This document shows positions 13,934 to 24,610 of a stretch of 64,000 nt of DNA, piece after piece. The stretch's first letter is position 1. Each line of letters starts with the position of its first letter. The translations under genes were made by a program, and so were the position numbers. The notes under the pieces are model-generated. The model was not told the origin of the DNA. It ran no database searches and worked only from the letters and a program-made list of their open reading frames with translations. The DNA is from Hymenochaete sp. R1 (lineage: Eukaryota; Basidiomycota; Agaricomycetes; Hymenochaetales; Hymenochaetaceae): contig JAFREE010000123.1 in the NCBI GenBank assembly GCA_019400425.1, positions 1 through 64,000 on the forward strand, written 5' to 3'.

Positions 13934-16900
13934 CTACCAGAACGAGGAAACCTTCACTGGCTTCCTCACCGCTGCAGAGTTGCCTTCATTATACCGATAC
14001 GAAACTTTGAACTTCGGCTCTGCTTCCGTCGACGCAGAAATACGAGAATGTGGCTTCAGCCCTGAACCAGAGCTAGAAGCAGTTCTATTCTTCTTTGATA
14101 TTGGCTTCGAAGACTGAGTGATAGGGCGACCGAAGAAATCAACTGGTGGCTATTTTAAAATGATGAACCGTTAATTTAGGGTGAAGAAGTGATAATAAAA
14201 GAGAGGAATACCTTGTCAGCGATGTCGACTGCTTCGGCTTTGCGTTTGCCGAGGACACTGTTGTTGTCTCCGCCGTCTGGAGCGCCATTTTTACTTGAGC
14301 CGAAGTCAGATAAACGGACGGACTACGATAAAAACAAAGCAATGATTACCTCTTGAACATATCGAAATTCTTCTTCCGACTTTTCTCGACGTATTCAACA
14401 TCTCGCGCAGCATAGTGAGCATCCACCTAAACAACCACACATCATTAGCCAATGTATACTTATTCATATCATCATGTTGCATGCCTCTTGAGAAATCAGG
14501 CTTCTGGTAGCATGTCTCTGGATCGGAATATCAGTTGGCCGTTTACCATCATACATGATAAGGGTATCGATAGGTCTATAAACAATTTTTAAGACGTTAA
14601 AACTTTGCTTGTTTCATGAAGTCAAACTCACGGATCCAATTTAAAGAGTAGCTGGCCGTCTTCCGACTTCTCCCTGATAAACCGCAGATCAAATGTTACC
14701 ATCACATCTACGAGTCGACTCAGAACAGCTCGTTCATGAGGTTTCGTTATCTGATGGTTAATCTATTCAATTGTTAGTTCCGACGGTCATTTCCTCTGTA
14801 GCCATCAAAACTCACGGGGCGCATAGGAGGACATATTATACGATTGAAGAACGGCACGAGATCAAGTTGCATAGTTTGGTTTGAAAACACATGCCTCAGG
14901 TCTGAATTGTTTTGACCCATCGATTGTGCAGATTTTGCGAGAGCCTTATATATTTCTTCGTTCGTTTTCGTTTTCGTATACGCCTGGCCAACCCTTAATC
15001 AGCATGCCCTCATATAACACTTTATGTGCGTACCTCCCAATCAGCCTTTGGCCTTTCTATTTTCCCGCAACCTCGCTCGTGGAAGAGGGGATAGAAAGGA
15101 ACGAGCGAATACGCGAGATATGGAATGAGGCCGTACTCTCGTTCAGATCGCATTGCCCCAGAGAGGGTATCGAACGTTGCAAGCCAGTTTACAGCCTTTG
15201 CATGGCGCGAGAGCGAAGCCTCGTAATGTCTTAGTTTACCATAATGCTCAAAGCAACCTAAAGTCGAGGATGAGTAACTTTCTCACAAAAAAACTTCATT
15301 CTGCTGTCTCTGCCCTTACCAATTGCTACTTTGTCCGTTGAACCGAACGCACCGATGTCAGCGCTCAGGCGTGCCACATATCGAGATTCCTCCATTTCGG
15401 ATAAGCCAAGCTCTTTCACTCGTTTCCTTGAGAGTGGTGAAAATAAATTGTTCATGACGGTTGAGAACGATCCATCTTCATCCTTCATCCCTGCTGTCGC
15501 TGAGCGTATAACTGATTCGGTCACATTCATATTTTTCGCTCTGACAAACTAGATTAATCAAAATTCAGTATTAAGATCCTCAAGTTGTTAAACGAAAGGT
15601 ATGACCTGGAGTGTATTAAGACAGCCGCGCATATCGCCTTTCGCTATACCGACTAGAGTCGACAAAGCCCGCGATTCCGCCTTTAACCCTTCTGCTTCGC
15701 AAATGGAACGAAGCCGCTTCGACAAATGATTATCAGCAGGTCTCGTGAATCTAATTATGCGGGCATGCTGTCGTAAGTTGGTGAGGGCGGAAGCATAGAG
15801 ATCGTTGCAAATGCATATAATAGGTCGCAAGAGCGGTCGAGTCGTGTCCTTATCATTCCCACTTTTCCCTAAAGCGAAAAAAGTTAATTGTTGACATTTA
15901 CAAGGTGGCATGTTCGCTTGCCTTTCTTCCGCGGTCTGGCGAGAGTCAAACCAACAAGTTTGTGAAGGAAAGAAGACGACTATGAAAAGCAAATAATTCG
16001 TTGAATAGCTCTAAGTAAAGACTGACAGAACATACGTGATCACCTGCACCGGTGGCGCCATCAATTTCATCAATAACAAGACATACAGGCTTTGAGCTGC
16101 CAACTTTCGATCCCGCTTCCAGAGTCGGCCGTACACGATCATCAATAACGTGTCCTGAGCGGGCGTCGCTGGCGTTGATTTCCATGACGTCGTAGCCAGC
16201 TTGTCGAGCAGCCACGTGTGCAAGGGTAGTTTTGCCAAAGCCGGCGCACCCTGAAAGGAGCAATATCTTTTCCCCCTTTTCCTTTAGCTCTGGATCGTGC
16301 TTAGAATTATCCAGGCTCACCTTCTCGTAGGGTCGTTTGAACGAATCCTCGTATTTGTTATCCTGTATCACGTATTTAAACCAATCAAGAAAAGACGAGC
16401 TGAGATGACTCACCAGGGATGTATTGGACATTGCATTACCCTTTTTCGACTTCGCAAGAGCGTTTCGTTTTCCAAAGACGCAGTAATCCCATTCTTTCAG
16501 CCAAGCCATTGTTTCTCGGTGAACCCGTTCATCCCCAAGGAGATCTGTGAAGCGTGAAGGACGGTATCGATCTACCCAAAGTTCACTCTCAGTGGTGCAT
16601 GAGATGCTCGCTGAGCCACCTGCAACACTAGGCTCTCCTTTAGTTTCCTATGAAATATATCGCAAGGAGAACGGTGTGCCAACCTTTCCGTGAGGGTAGA
16701 AATAGTTGCTTCAGACAGTCTATCCTTGAGACGATGGAGAGGTACTGCAAGCAAGCCATCCGATGAGCGTCTATCATACATCTAAATGACGTCTTAGCCT
16801 GGGACTTGCACATGTACACCAGAATGAAAACTGACAGTTCGTGATTCAGTCTTCGTTTTCCTTCGAAATCGTAAAGTTCGCCCGCCAAACGTGTGTGCAG

Positions 16901-17460
16901 ACAATGATTTTGTGCTTGAAATATCGAGTAAATCAGACAGGTGGCCTCGTCTATTGGTGGGGATAGTTTTCGATTTATATGACCCAAGGAGTTGCGATAA
17001 TGAAGGCAAATCGTCTTCGGAGGCTAACATTAGCGAGCTGAACAGCGATGCTTGCATTTGGAACATGCCTTGAGTTTCCATGACATTTTCGTCCATATCA
17101 CTCCGGCCTCCCCGGTCGTGCTCATCGTAAACTTTGCGGGATCCCATAGGCCCATCGCGTAAAGTATTCAGGAGCGTGGCGTCACCATTGGGATGCAATC
17201 CCGTCGATTTTGAATCATCATCATCATCATCTAACAAACCATTTCCACAGAAAGAGCTTTGAGTTTTCACTGCCAGGTAGATTAGAGAATAGATTGCAAT
17301 ACTACAAGAACGAGGAAGAGATCATACCATTGATTATGTTCGAACCACCTCCAAAGCCTTCGTTTGTCGTTGATTCCCATGAAGCCGTGCCATCAACCAC
17401 GTTGCTGTCATGATCTTCCTCGAGAAGACCAGTTGGGCGGAAAACATCCACAGTTGCCAT
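13934..17460 (-). CDS. CTF18: Chromosome transmission fidelity factor Ctf18 (alternative clamp loader)
   Basis: Ctf18 is the large AAA+ subunit of the Ctf18-RFC complex that loads PCNA during replication and supports sister chromatid cohesion. Fifteen exons join to 914 residues. The N-terminal third is poorly conserved and polar. The RFC-like core has LWVDRYRPSRFTDLLGDERV, Walker A SGCAGFGKTT near 330, Walker B LVIDEIDGATGAGDH and RPIICICNDLYASAL (sensor 1 region). C-terminal family segments are GCFEHYG, LVPFYPLF and LVDVMV, and the end AVRKPVKVSSFW is the Ctf18 tail that binds Dcc1/Ctf8. Two introns begin with GC: 15869-15921 and 14427-14484. The intron at 16628-16683 was chosen because only it restores frame before SELWVDRYRP. 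The gene is divergent from the SAP-kinase gene. Confidence 0.92.
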
Positions 17461-18105
17461 AGCTTGTACGACAGCAAATTTGTTTACTTTACGATTGTAA
17501 ATGGATAAGTAAGTTACAGTCGGAAGAGCGACACGAAACGACTTTCGTCACGGTGGAGATTTAGGTCTGTGACGATGCGCGTTACGCGTCGCGTCTTTGT
17601 GTGACAGGCTATAGTCACGTGGTTGTTTATATAAGCAATTTTGGATTATGTTAGCGTTGTTTTGAGCGGGTCGAGTGATGGCCGTGTTCATCCCTCATCC
17701 CTTGGCTTCACTGTCACGACGACAACCACGCAGCTCGACGTCTCGGCACGTCTACCTCTCGACTCACATCTGCTTGCATGTCTTCTACTGTTCTCGCTCT
17801 CCACTGGCTTCTCTAATCGGTGTCGCCACTCTCGTATTGCATCCGGTCTCACTACCTAACCGCAAACACTCGCAGCTCTTCACCCTATGGCTCTTCAGCG
17901 ATCACGGACTTACCATAGACCATCTTCGAACTTGGATACGCACCAAAAGCATTCCTCGCATCGCAGGCATCTTTCGAAGACCGCCGCCAAACGCGCTTTC
18001 CTCGATAGTTCCAGCTGTGTTACCGTGGGAACACACGTCGCGTCGCGTCAAGTTCTCGTTCCTCTCCAATTCAATCTACGCCGTCTCCCTTCGCGGTCCT
18101 GCTTG
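17461..18105. promoter_or_regulatory. Divergent promoter region, CTF18 / SAP-kinase
   Basis: A CACGTG E-box at 17616-17621 lies just before a TATATAA box at 17628-17634 in plus orientation. The stretch 17680-18105 is CT-rich and reads as a leader. An in-frame ATG at 17887 would add 73 residues of low-complexity sequence to the downstream protein; I consider the ATG at 18106 more likely. Confidence 0.5.
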
Positions 18106-21100
18106 ATGGCTCCGCACCGTTCCCGAAACAATGGCTACCATGAGGCAGTGGAAGCTAACACGGGTACGAAAAGGAAGAGACATCACAGTAGTAATGAAAA
18201 TGCATCATCCCAAACGCAAGGGTCAAGAGCAACTGGTCGGTTTAAGAGGCAGCGGTCCCATAATGACTCGAGCGACGAGATAGACTTTCCTCGTAGCTCC
18301 ATGGACGTTGAAGGAAGGTTAGAAGACACAAGGGACTGGAGCTCAGAATTGTCGGATGCCGAAGAAGATTTGTTGGATGATTGTGAGAGACCTTCCTTTA
18401 GTCTGGTATTCGAACTTACATTTTGGGCCAGCCGATGGATATCTTTTGCATTATGCCGATTTCAAGCAATTGAATCGACTACGAAAGGATGAGCTCCTTC
18501 GGCTTTATCTGCTGGCCGGACTGGAAGATCCGGAGGAAGATATAACCAAGAATGAACTCATCGCTTGTATTACATCTGCACGCATCGAAGAGGAAGAGGT
18601 TCCGCCTTCTTCGCCTTTGCTTAAAACCGATGGAGGCTACTCTTCGGACGATGGAAATGAAGGGGGAGGTGAAGAAACAGATGCAGCCTTTAGCTTGAGG
18701 GGTAGTCCTCTTCGGCGAAGGAAGACTGTCCAGGAAATTACCCGCAGCACCCAGCCCGCAGGCATTAGAAGAACTGGGTCTCTGGGAATGGAGGACACAT
18801 CCACCAAGCCTTTAAATTTCCACAAAAAGTCAGCTAGGATTGCAAGAGATGTCAAGAGCCCTGAACAAGTTGAACTGCGCGGTAGTTTACGGTGAGTACG
18901 GCCTTGGTATCCATTTCCATATCGTATGTGATCGAGCCTTTTTCTTGCGTACTCAGAACTCGCCGCAGTCAATCAGGCCATTCGTCTCCGATTCACTCGT
19001 CTTCGTTCTATTCGTTACCGTCACCGCCGGTCACGCGTCTACGTTCACGTACAGTTTCAAACGATTCCAACAAAAACGGCTGCCGAGAGTCTTTAGCACG
19101 CCGGAAACCGTCAGGTTCCTCTGGCAATTCTGGTCGTCCTGCGAAAGCAAAGCGTACGGGCTCGCTTGAAGCTTCAGACATCATTGAGACAGGATATGAT
19201 TATGAGGAAGAACCTAGTATCAGCAATCCTTCTCCTAGGCGTCTTCGGTCCAATGGCACTGCGCATGAAATATGTCCTGAAAGCGATGGTCATAAGAAAC
19301 GAGTGACTCCAATGCGAAAAGCAAAACGTGTCATTGGCAATATGAAGGAGGACAGTACGGCTACTGAGAGTGACGACGAAGAGGATGCGGACCGGGTGGA
19401 TTCTGATGATGAAATGGACGAGCTGGACAGTTCACCGTCGCCTACTGAGGAAGCGGACTCGAGACAAAAGCGTCTCAAAGAACGTAGAACACCGTTGAAA
19501 AAACGGCTTCGGTCTCGAAACCTTCAAACCCATACACCACCGAGTGATGGCGATGATGAGAGTGATAATTCTGATAACGATAGCGAAAATGATCAACCTG
19601 GCGATATCGGTGATGTTGCTTGTGATGTGGAGTCCGGGGAGGAGGATCTAGCGAGCGAGGACGAGGGTGTGACTGTCGCTGAAGGCCGAGTGTTGCGAAG
19701 CGGTAAAGTTGTAGGAGAAGACGCAACAGATGACGAGGATGCGGAAGGATCCTCAGAGGAAGAAATGAACGAGGAAGACAACTCTGAATCGGAAATTGAA
19801 GTCGACCAAGGCGAGGTCGAAGGTGAAGCGAACGAAGAAATGGCCGACGAAGATCATAATGAAGAGATGGAAGACGGTAAGTAAACTCATCCCCCGTTAA
19901 GCTAGCCAGTCTGAATTCGTTTTATAGCATTTGATTTGAGTGCCGCCACTAAGAAAACCCTCGTTCGACTGCGACGCGATGACTTGATAAGACTCTGTGA
20001 AGCGAGATATCTCGACGCAGATGGGACGAAACCACAATTAGCCAAAGCTTTGCTTGAGTGGCGGGATAGTCAGGAAGCTGTAGTATCAGCTCCTTCGTCA
20101 AGTTCTACTGCCCGACCCCCGTCCGCCACAAAGGTAAACGGGAGACGGCGGCGGACAAGGAGCAAGAGCAGCAGTGTCACCCCACCTGTTTTAGAACGCT
20201 CGCATCGGATCCACGAGGACGAACCTCTCACCCCTCTAATATCCAAAGGCAAAAGGGAGGACGATTTGGAACTTGATCTTGAAAGCCTCGGACTCGAAGA
20301 CAGAGAGATTTCTCCCGAAAAACTCATTAAACTCGAAAAAATTGGCAGTGGAGGCTTCAAAGATGTCTTTGTTGGGAAGTTGAGAGGTCGCAAGGTTGCC
20401 ATTGCTGAGTTCCGAGATCAGCTTAGCCCTAGTACGTCTTCATTTTTCTTCTACTAGCGCATCTCCTTAAATCATTTCTGTAAATAGTGGATATCAAAGA
20501 ATTGAAGCTTCTGGCCGAGTTCGCTCATCCCAATATAGTTCGATTCGTGAGTATCGCAGCGCAGTCACTTTCAAAATCTTTGCAGACTAACTCTACGAAT
20601 AGCTCGGTGTGAGTATCCCGGAGAATACGCGTGAGACTCCAGTGATGATCATCAGTGAATTATGCTCGAACGGAGATTTGTTCGATTATATTCGCAACGT
20701 CCCACCACCGTCCTTATATAGAGTGGTAAGTGCAAAACATGTTCTATTCCTGTGAAGTTGCTGATCGACCCGTTTTGCAGTTGAACATAATGCTTGACAT
20801 CGCTCGAGGACTTGAATATCTGCACGAGCGGAAACCATCTATCATACACCGTGACTGCAAATCGTCCAACATTCTGATTACGTCAAAAGGCTCGGCCAAG
20901 ATAGCAGACTTCGGCCTCGCGAAAGTCAAACAATCCACGCGTTCAATGGTCAAAAGCTTAGTGGGGACGGTAAACTGGCAGGCGCCGGAGCTTTGGGTAG
21001 CACATCCAAAGTATAACCACAAGGTCGACGTATTTTCTTGCGCATGCGTGTATTGGGAAGTGCTTCAATGGCACGCAAAGGATATTAGGTATCCGTGGGA

Positions 21101-21348
21101 GGTTCGTTGGCTCAAATGTTCTTTGTATGATTACTTGCTGACGCGCGCTTCAGGGTATGAATGAGCACGCCATCTACGAAGCTGTGGGGCAAAAGCGTCA
21201 AAGACCCTCCCTCTCGGGTCTTCGCAAACTGTGGTGTCCCGATATTGTTGATCTCATCGAACAAATGTGGGCGCAAGATCCCAATGAGCGTCCGGGTATC
21301 ACTGAGGTTGTTGAGGAAATCCAGAGAATCATCAAGGATTACCGATGA
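18106..21348 (+). CDS. SAP-motif protein with C-terminal TKL-like kinase domain
   Basis: Eight exons (18106-18382, 18432-18891, 18957-19876, 19928-20431, 20488-20546, 20603-20725, 20781-21101, 21154-21348) encode 952 residues. A SAP-like DNA-binding motif (LRKDELLRLYLLAGL ... TKNELIACI) lies near 107-142. A long Ser/Asp/Glu-rich region follows, and a second SAP-like motif (LRRDDLIRLCEARYLDADG) lies near 562-592. The kinase domain begins near 690: glycine loop IGSGGFKDVFVG, helix C glutamate in DIKELKLL, catalytic loop IHRDCKSSN, DFGLA, and GTVNWQAPELW. The invariant beta-3 lysine position (VAIK) reads VAIA. SAP motifs bind AT-rich scaffold DNA, so a nuclear, chromatin-linked kinase or pseudokinase is inferred. 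The kinase part resembles a TKL group expanded in mushrooms. The start codon is uncertain (18106 or 17887). Confidence 0.85.
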
Positions 21349-21711
21349 TCCAGTATTGTACGGACTTGCACTTTGAGCACCTATCGCGAGGTCAGACCCA
21401 CTCTCTTCTGTCCTTGCCTTGCTTGTGATTCTATACTTCCTATATGGAATTTGTAAACTTTCTCCGGCGCGATTTTTTTTTATCTATTCTTGGAACCTGA
21501 CATAGCACGCACATCTTCCGCATCGTACCCGCAATACTCAACTTCATAATCTAAATTCTTCCACTGTATTTTTGCCAATAAATCAAATCCTAAGTAGCAA
21601 ACACTTGACGCCGTGCCCTGTGCAGAGTGGGACCGACCGAAAAGGTAAATTTCACGTCCTCCTTCAATTTCAGAAGTTTTGAACAAGAAAAATAGTTTGA
21701 AAACTATAAGA
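21349..21711. other. 3' flank of the SAP-kinase gene
   Basis: No gene is supportable here. A 68-codon minus-strand frame at 21480-21686 lacks any motif or intron structure. The stretch probably contains the 3' untranslated region of the kinase gene and upstream sequence of the tRNA-Asn gene. Confidence 0.4.
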
Positions 21712-21785
21712 CTGCCCCGGAGAGGCTCGAACTCTCGATCTTGTGATTAACAGTCACACGCTTTAGCCAACTAAGCCACGGGGCA
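21712..21785 (-). tRNA. tRNA-Asn (anticodon GTT), copy 1
   Basis: This is a 74-nt cloverleaf on the minus strand. The acceptor TGCCCCG pairs with CGGGGCA with discriminator G. The anticodon stem TGTGA/TCACA carries the loop CTGTTAA with GTT as anticodon. The T arm is GAGAGTTCGAGCCTCTC. There is no intron. It is identical base for base to the tRNA at 28776-28849, which lies on the other strand about 7 kb away. Confidence 0.97.
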
Positions 21786-22088
21786 GGAAGAATGAGAGTG
21801 TTAGTGTAAAAAGTCATATCTAATTGAAAAAAATGAGATTTGTATCTCTCAAGGGATAATACACATAGCCAAGGTTTGACTTTGGCTTCTACTATTCTCG
21901 GAGCCTACAACCAGAGGTATGGATGTCCCAAAAACCTAAATGATAGCTTATTCTTTGATGTATTATCATGAGCGACATGTGTGAATCGATGACTAATTCA
22001 GATTGCAGGCAGCACGGTTATACCACACTCGTGGTGATATCCTAAGACTGACGAAAAACATAGAATGAAGAACATCGAAATGTACAAA
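21786..22088. other. Intergenic between tRNA-Asn and FES1
   Basis: I see no coding or RNA feature in this AT-rich spacer. It should hold the 3' untranslated region of FES1, which is transcribed leftward. Confidence 0.4.
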
Positions 22089-23554
22089 TCAACTCGATGG
22101 TGCCAGTGCCCCCTCTAACTCATCTAACTCACGATCCACAAGATCCCAGCTCTCCCCTTTCCCTCGTCTCACCTTGATCCAGCTATTCAACTCCCTCTTA
22201 TCATCTTCAGCCAGATTACCCCCTACGAAAGTCAAGTACGTATAAAACAACCTAGTTAATCGCACGAAAACCCATCAGCATCAATCCCATCTACTCAACC
22301 ACCATTCTTACCTTACGAGCTTCTCCTCAAAATCTGCATCTCCCTCCAAGTCTCCGTTCTTCCCGTGCGGGAGCGGGTTAACGAGTCCCTGCACCAGATC
22401 ACGAACAATTCCATGTCGTTGAATCGCATCCGATGTTACCCCAGAGGTCGCCGTTGATTCTGGGGTCATCCCCATATGTGAATTTGGGTGTTCAGCTTGA
22501 GGTTGCTGTTGTGCTTGGGGGTCGGAAGGGTGCAGGGCGACTGCATTAGCCGAGGACTGTGGTTGAACGGTGCTTTCGGATGCCGTAGGTCCAGCACTGA
22601 TTAGGCCTACTGGAGTAGTTGAAGGTGCTGATGCTTGGGGAGGTGAAGGATTGGTAGGCGCTGAGGAAAGTAGGAGACTTCCAAGGAGGAACGCTGTTTT
22701 CCTTCGGACGGCTATCTCGGGGTCTGGAACCAGGAAGAAAAAGCAATTTAAGTATCAATAAAAACAAGACTGCAATAGACTGATTGAAGTACGAATGCCG
22801 ACCTTGTAAAGCTGATTTGAGGACAGTCCATCCGCCAGTGTCTTCCATCAAGTCCACGCCCTTTGCGTTGTGCTTTAAGAGGCCACTCAGAGCGTACACC
22901 GCCCTCGATCTTGTTTGTGATGATGATTCTTTCGGTGAGAGCCTTGAAAGAATGGCGGATATGGGAGAATGTGGGAGAGAGAAGTACTGCGTTTATTTGT
23001 GTTAGTTAGTTATACCTGACCATTGAATGAACGCATACGCACGGCTCGTTGAGCGGCAGGGTTATTCTGTGCGGCGGTTCCGATGATCCATAGAACGGCA
23101 GCAGAGATTTCGTCTGTAGATGAAGAAGAAGCGAGTAGGTCATGGAGGGTGGGCCACATTTGCATCTTCTCGATGTCTGGGGAGATGCATATAGTCAGCT
23201 GCTGTCGAAGGTCTAAGGACGTATGGTATGACTCACTGTTTGCGTTGTCGATCTGCTCAATGAGCTGAGATCATACAAAAATCGTTCGAAAGTAAGCAGA
23301 CCCATTAAGTATATTTCAAAACCAAGGACACTCACCATCTCAAAGTTATCCAACGCCGTCAACCTATCGTCCTCGCTCGCGCTCTCGTCCGTCGCAGTTG
23401 ACAACGCCTCCTTCATCAGCTCGCTATCCGGCTTGCCGAGTATAGCGTCAATAATACCAGAATCGATCTTTTGCGGATTGGGACGCTCAGTGCCAGTCTG
23501 AGGCTGCTGGTTTGCGTCCATGTTTTCGATTGACCATCGTAGAAGGTTATTCAT
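22089..23554 (-). CDS. FES1: Hsp70 nucleotide exchange factor Fes1
   Basis: Fes1 is a cytosolic armadillo-repeat exchange factor of the HspBP1 family that releases ADP from Hsp70 and helps send misfolded proteins for degradation. Six exons (23336-23554, 23237-23264, 23043-23176, 22803-22986, 22312-22723, 22089-22251) give 379 residues. The start MNNLLRWSIENMD is the typical Fes1 N terminus. Armadillo helices follow: LTALDNFEMLIEQIDNANNI, AAVLWIIGTAAQNNPAAQ, AVYALSGLLKHN and IAVRRKTAFLLGSLLL. A Pro/Ser/Gln-rich linker separates the repeats from the C-terminal RDLVQGLVNPLPHG helix. An exon of 28 nt is present. The 5' flank up to 24.6 kb has no recognisable gene. Confidence 0.95.
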
Positions 23555-24610
23555 TTTGGATGAGACCGCGTTCGCCTATAGTTTTACTTCTTTAGTTTTA
23601 CTGTCGTCGAGCGCAGAGGGTAAATGAATGCCGATGATGAGGAAGAGAGAAAGATGGTGAGATGGTACGGGGCGACATTATGTTAAGCTGGCATGGACTC
23701 ACTGCTTTGAAGCTGAACTTGAACGACTGAACTGGAATGTGCGGGTTCCTTCCAGAGACGTCTCAATGCTTACGTAAATAGGATCCGCAAGTTTTCAGAA
23801 ATTTCCTGCCTCTACGCTCGCTCTTCTGACTTCGCCTTCGACGCCAACGAGGACGATGCCAACGACAAATCTGGCCATGATGATGATGTGCTCGTGAGTG
23901 CTCTCAACGTTTAATCGCATTCTCTATCAACTCTCCTTCGTGATGATTTATGCAAACCATACATCTTTACCACATTCCGAACACATTCGTGTTGTGTGGA
24001 CAACCATATTTCAGCCTTGTCTGATCCCTCTTCCACCTCTCCCATCATCTACGCCATCCTCAATGACGCTAACTGGTTTTCCAGCAGGGATTTCTATTGA
24101 AAGAGCTGCTTACCTTAGTGATATGTGAGTACAAGGTTTCGCGCCTTTCTTCACTCTAAATTTTCGATATGATGCAAATCACTCACCGATGGGCGGACAC
24201 GAAGCCTTCCCCATTCCAAACCTCCTTGGTGTACAGTTTAGGAGGGGGTGCTTGGCGCCTGTTGATATTCATCGCATTATCTGATTTTCCACTTACATCC
24301 AGCTTCGACTTCGACTTCTGCTTCTACTCCTTTCTTCGATTCAGTTCTGAAGCTCCAAGATGCCCTTCTAACTGATATGTTTGTTAGGCTTCGAAGTTCT
24401 CGAGACATCATGGCAGAATTAATGATAAGTCCGGCGGTTGGGAGGTGGATCAGAGTCTTAGGAGCATCTTATGTTTTGCATGTACATACTAAAATTATTT
24501 TTGCTGAATGGGTATCGTAAATGACATACTAGAGCTGCACCATTGAAAAGGGTATGAAAACATCGTCAAGAAAATCAATGCACGTTAAATCTACTAAAAC
24601 ATAGCACATG
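23555..24610. other. Intergenic, no supportable gene
   Basis: Plus-strand open frames around 23820-24130 include Asp-rich and Met-rich readings, but the possible exon joins do not give a consistent frame and no family is recognisable. The rest contains short frames only. Promoter elements of FES1 must lie near 23555-23800. Confidence 0.4.

Noticed and set aside
17887..18105. In-frame ATG at 17887 as start of the SAP-kinase
   Set aside because: The added 73 residues read like CT-rich leader and have no conserved features; kept only as an alternative start.
21480..21686. 68-codon minus-strand frame between the SAP-kinase and tRNA-Asn
   Set aside because: No motifs, no introns and short length in an AT-rich 3' flank.
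23820..24130. Possible small plus-strand gene with Asp-rich or Met-rich reading
   Set aside because: The candidate donor and acceptor leave incompatible phases and both readings are simple-sequence translations.
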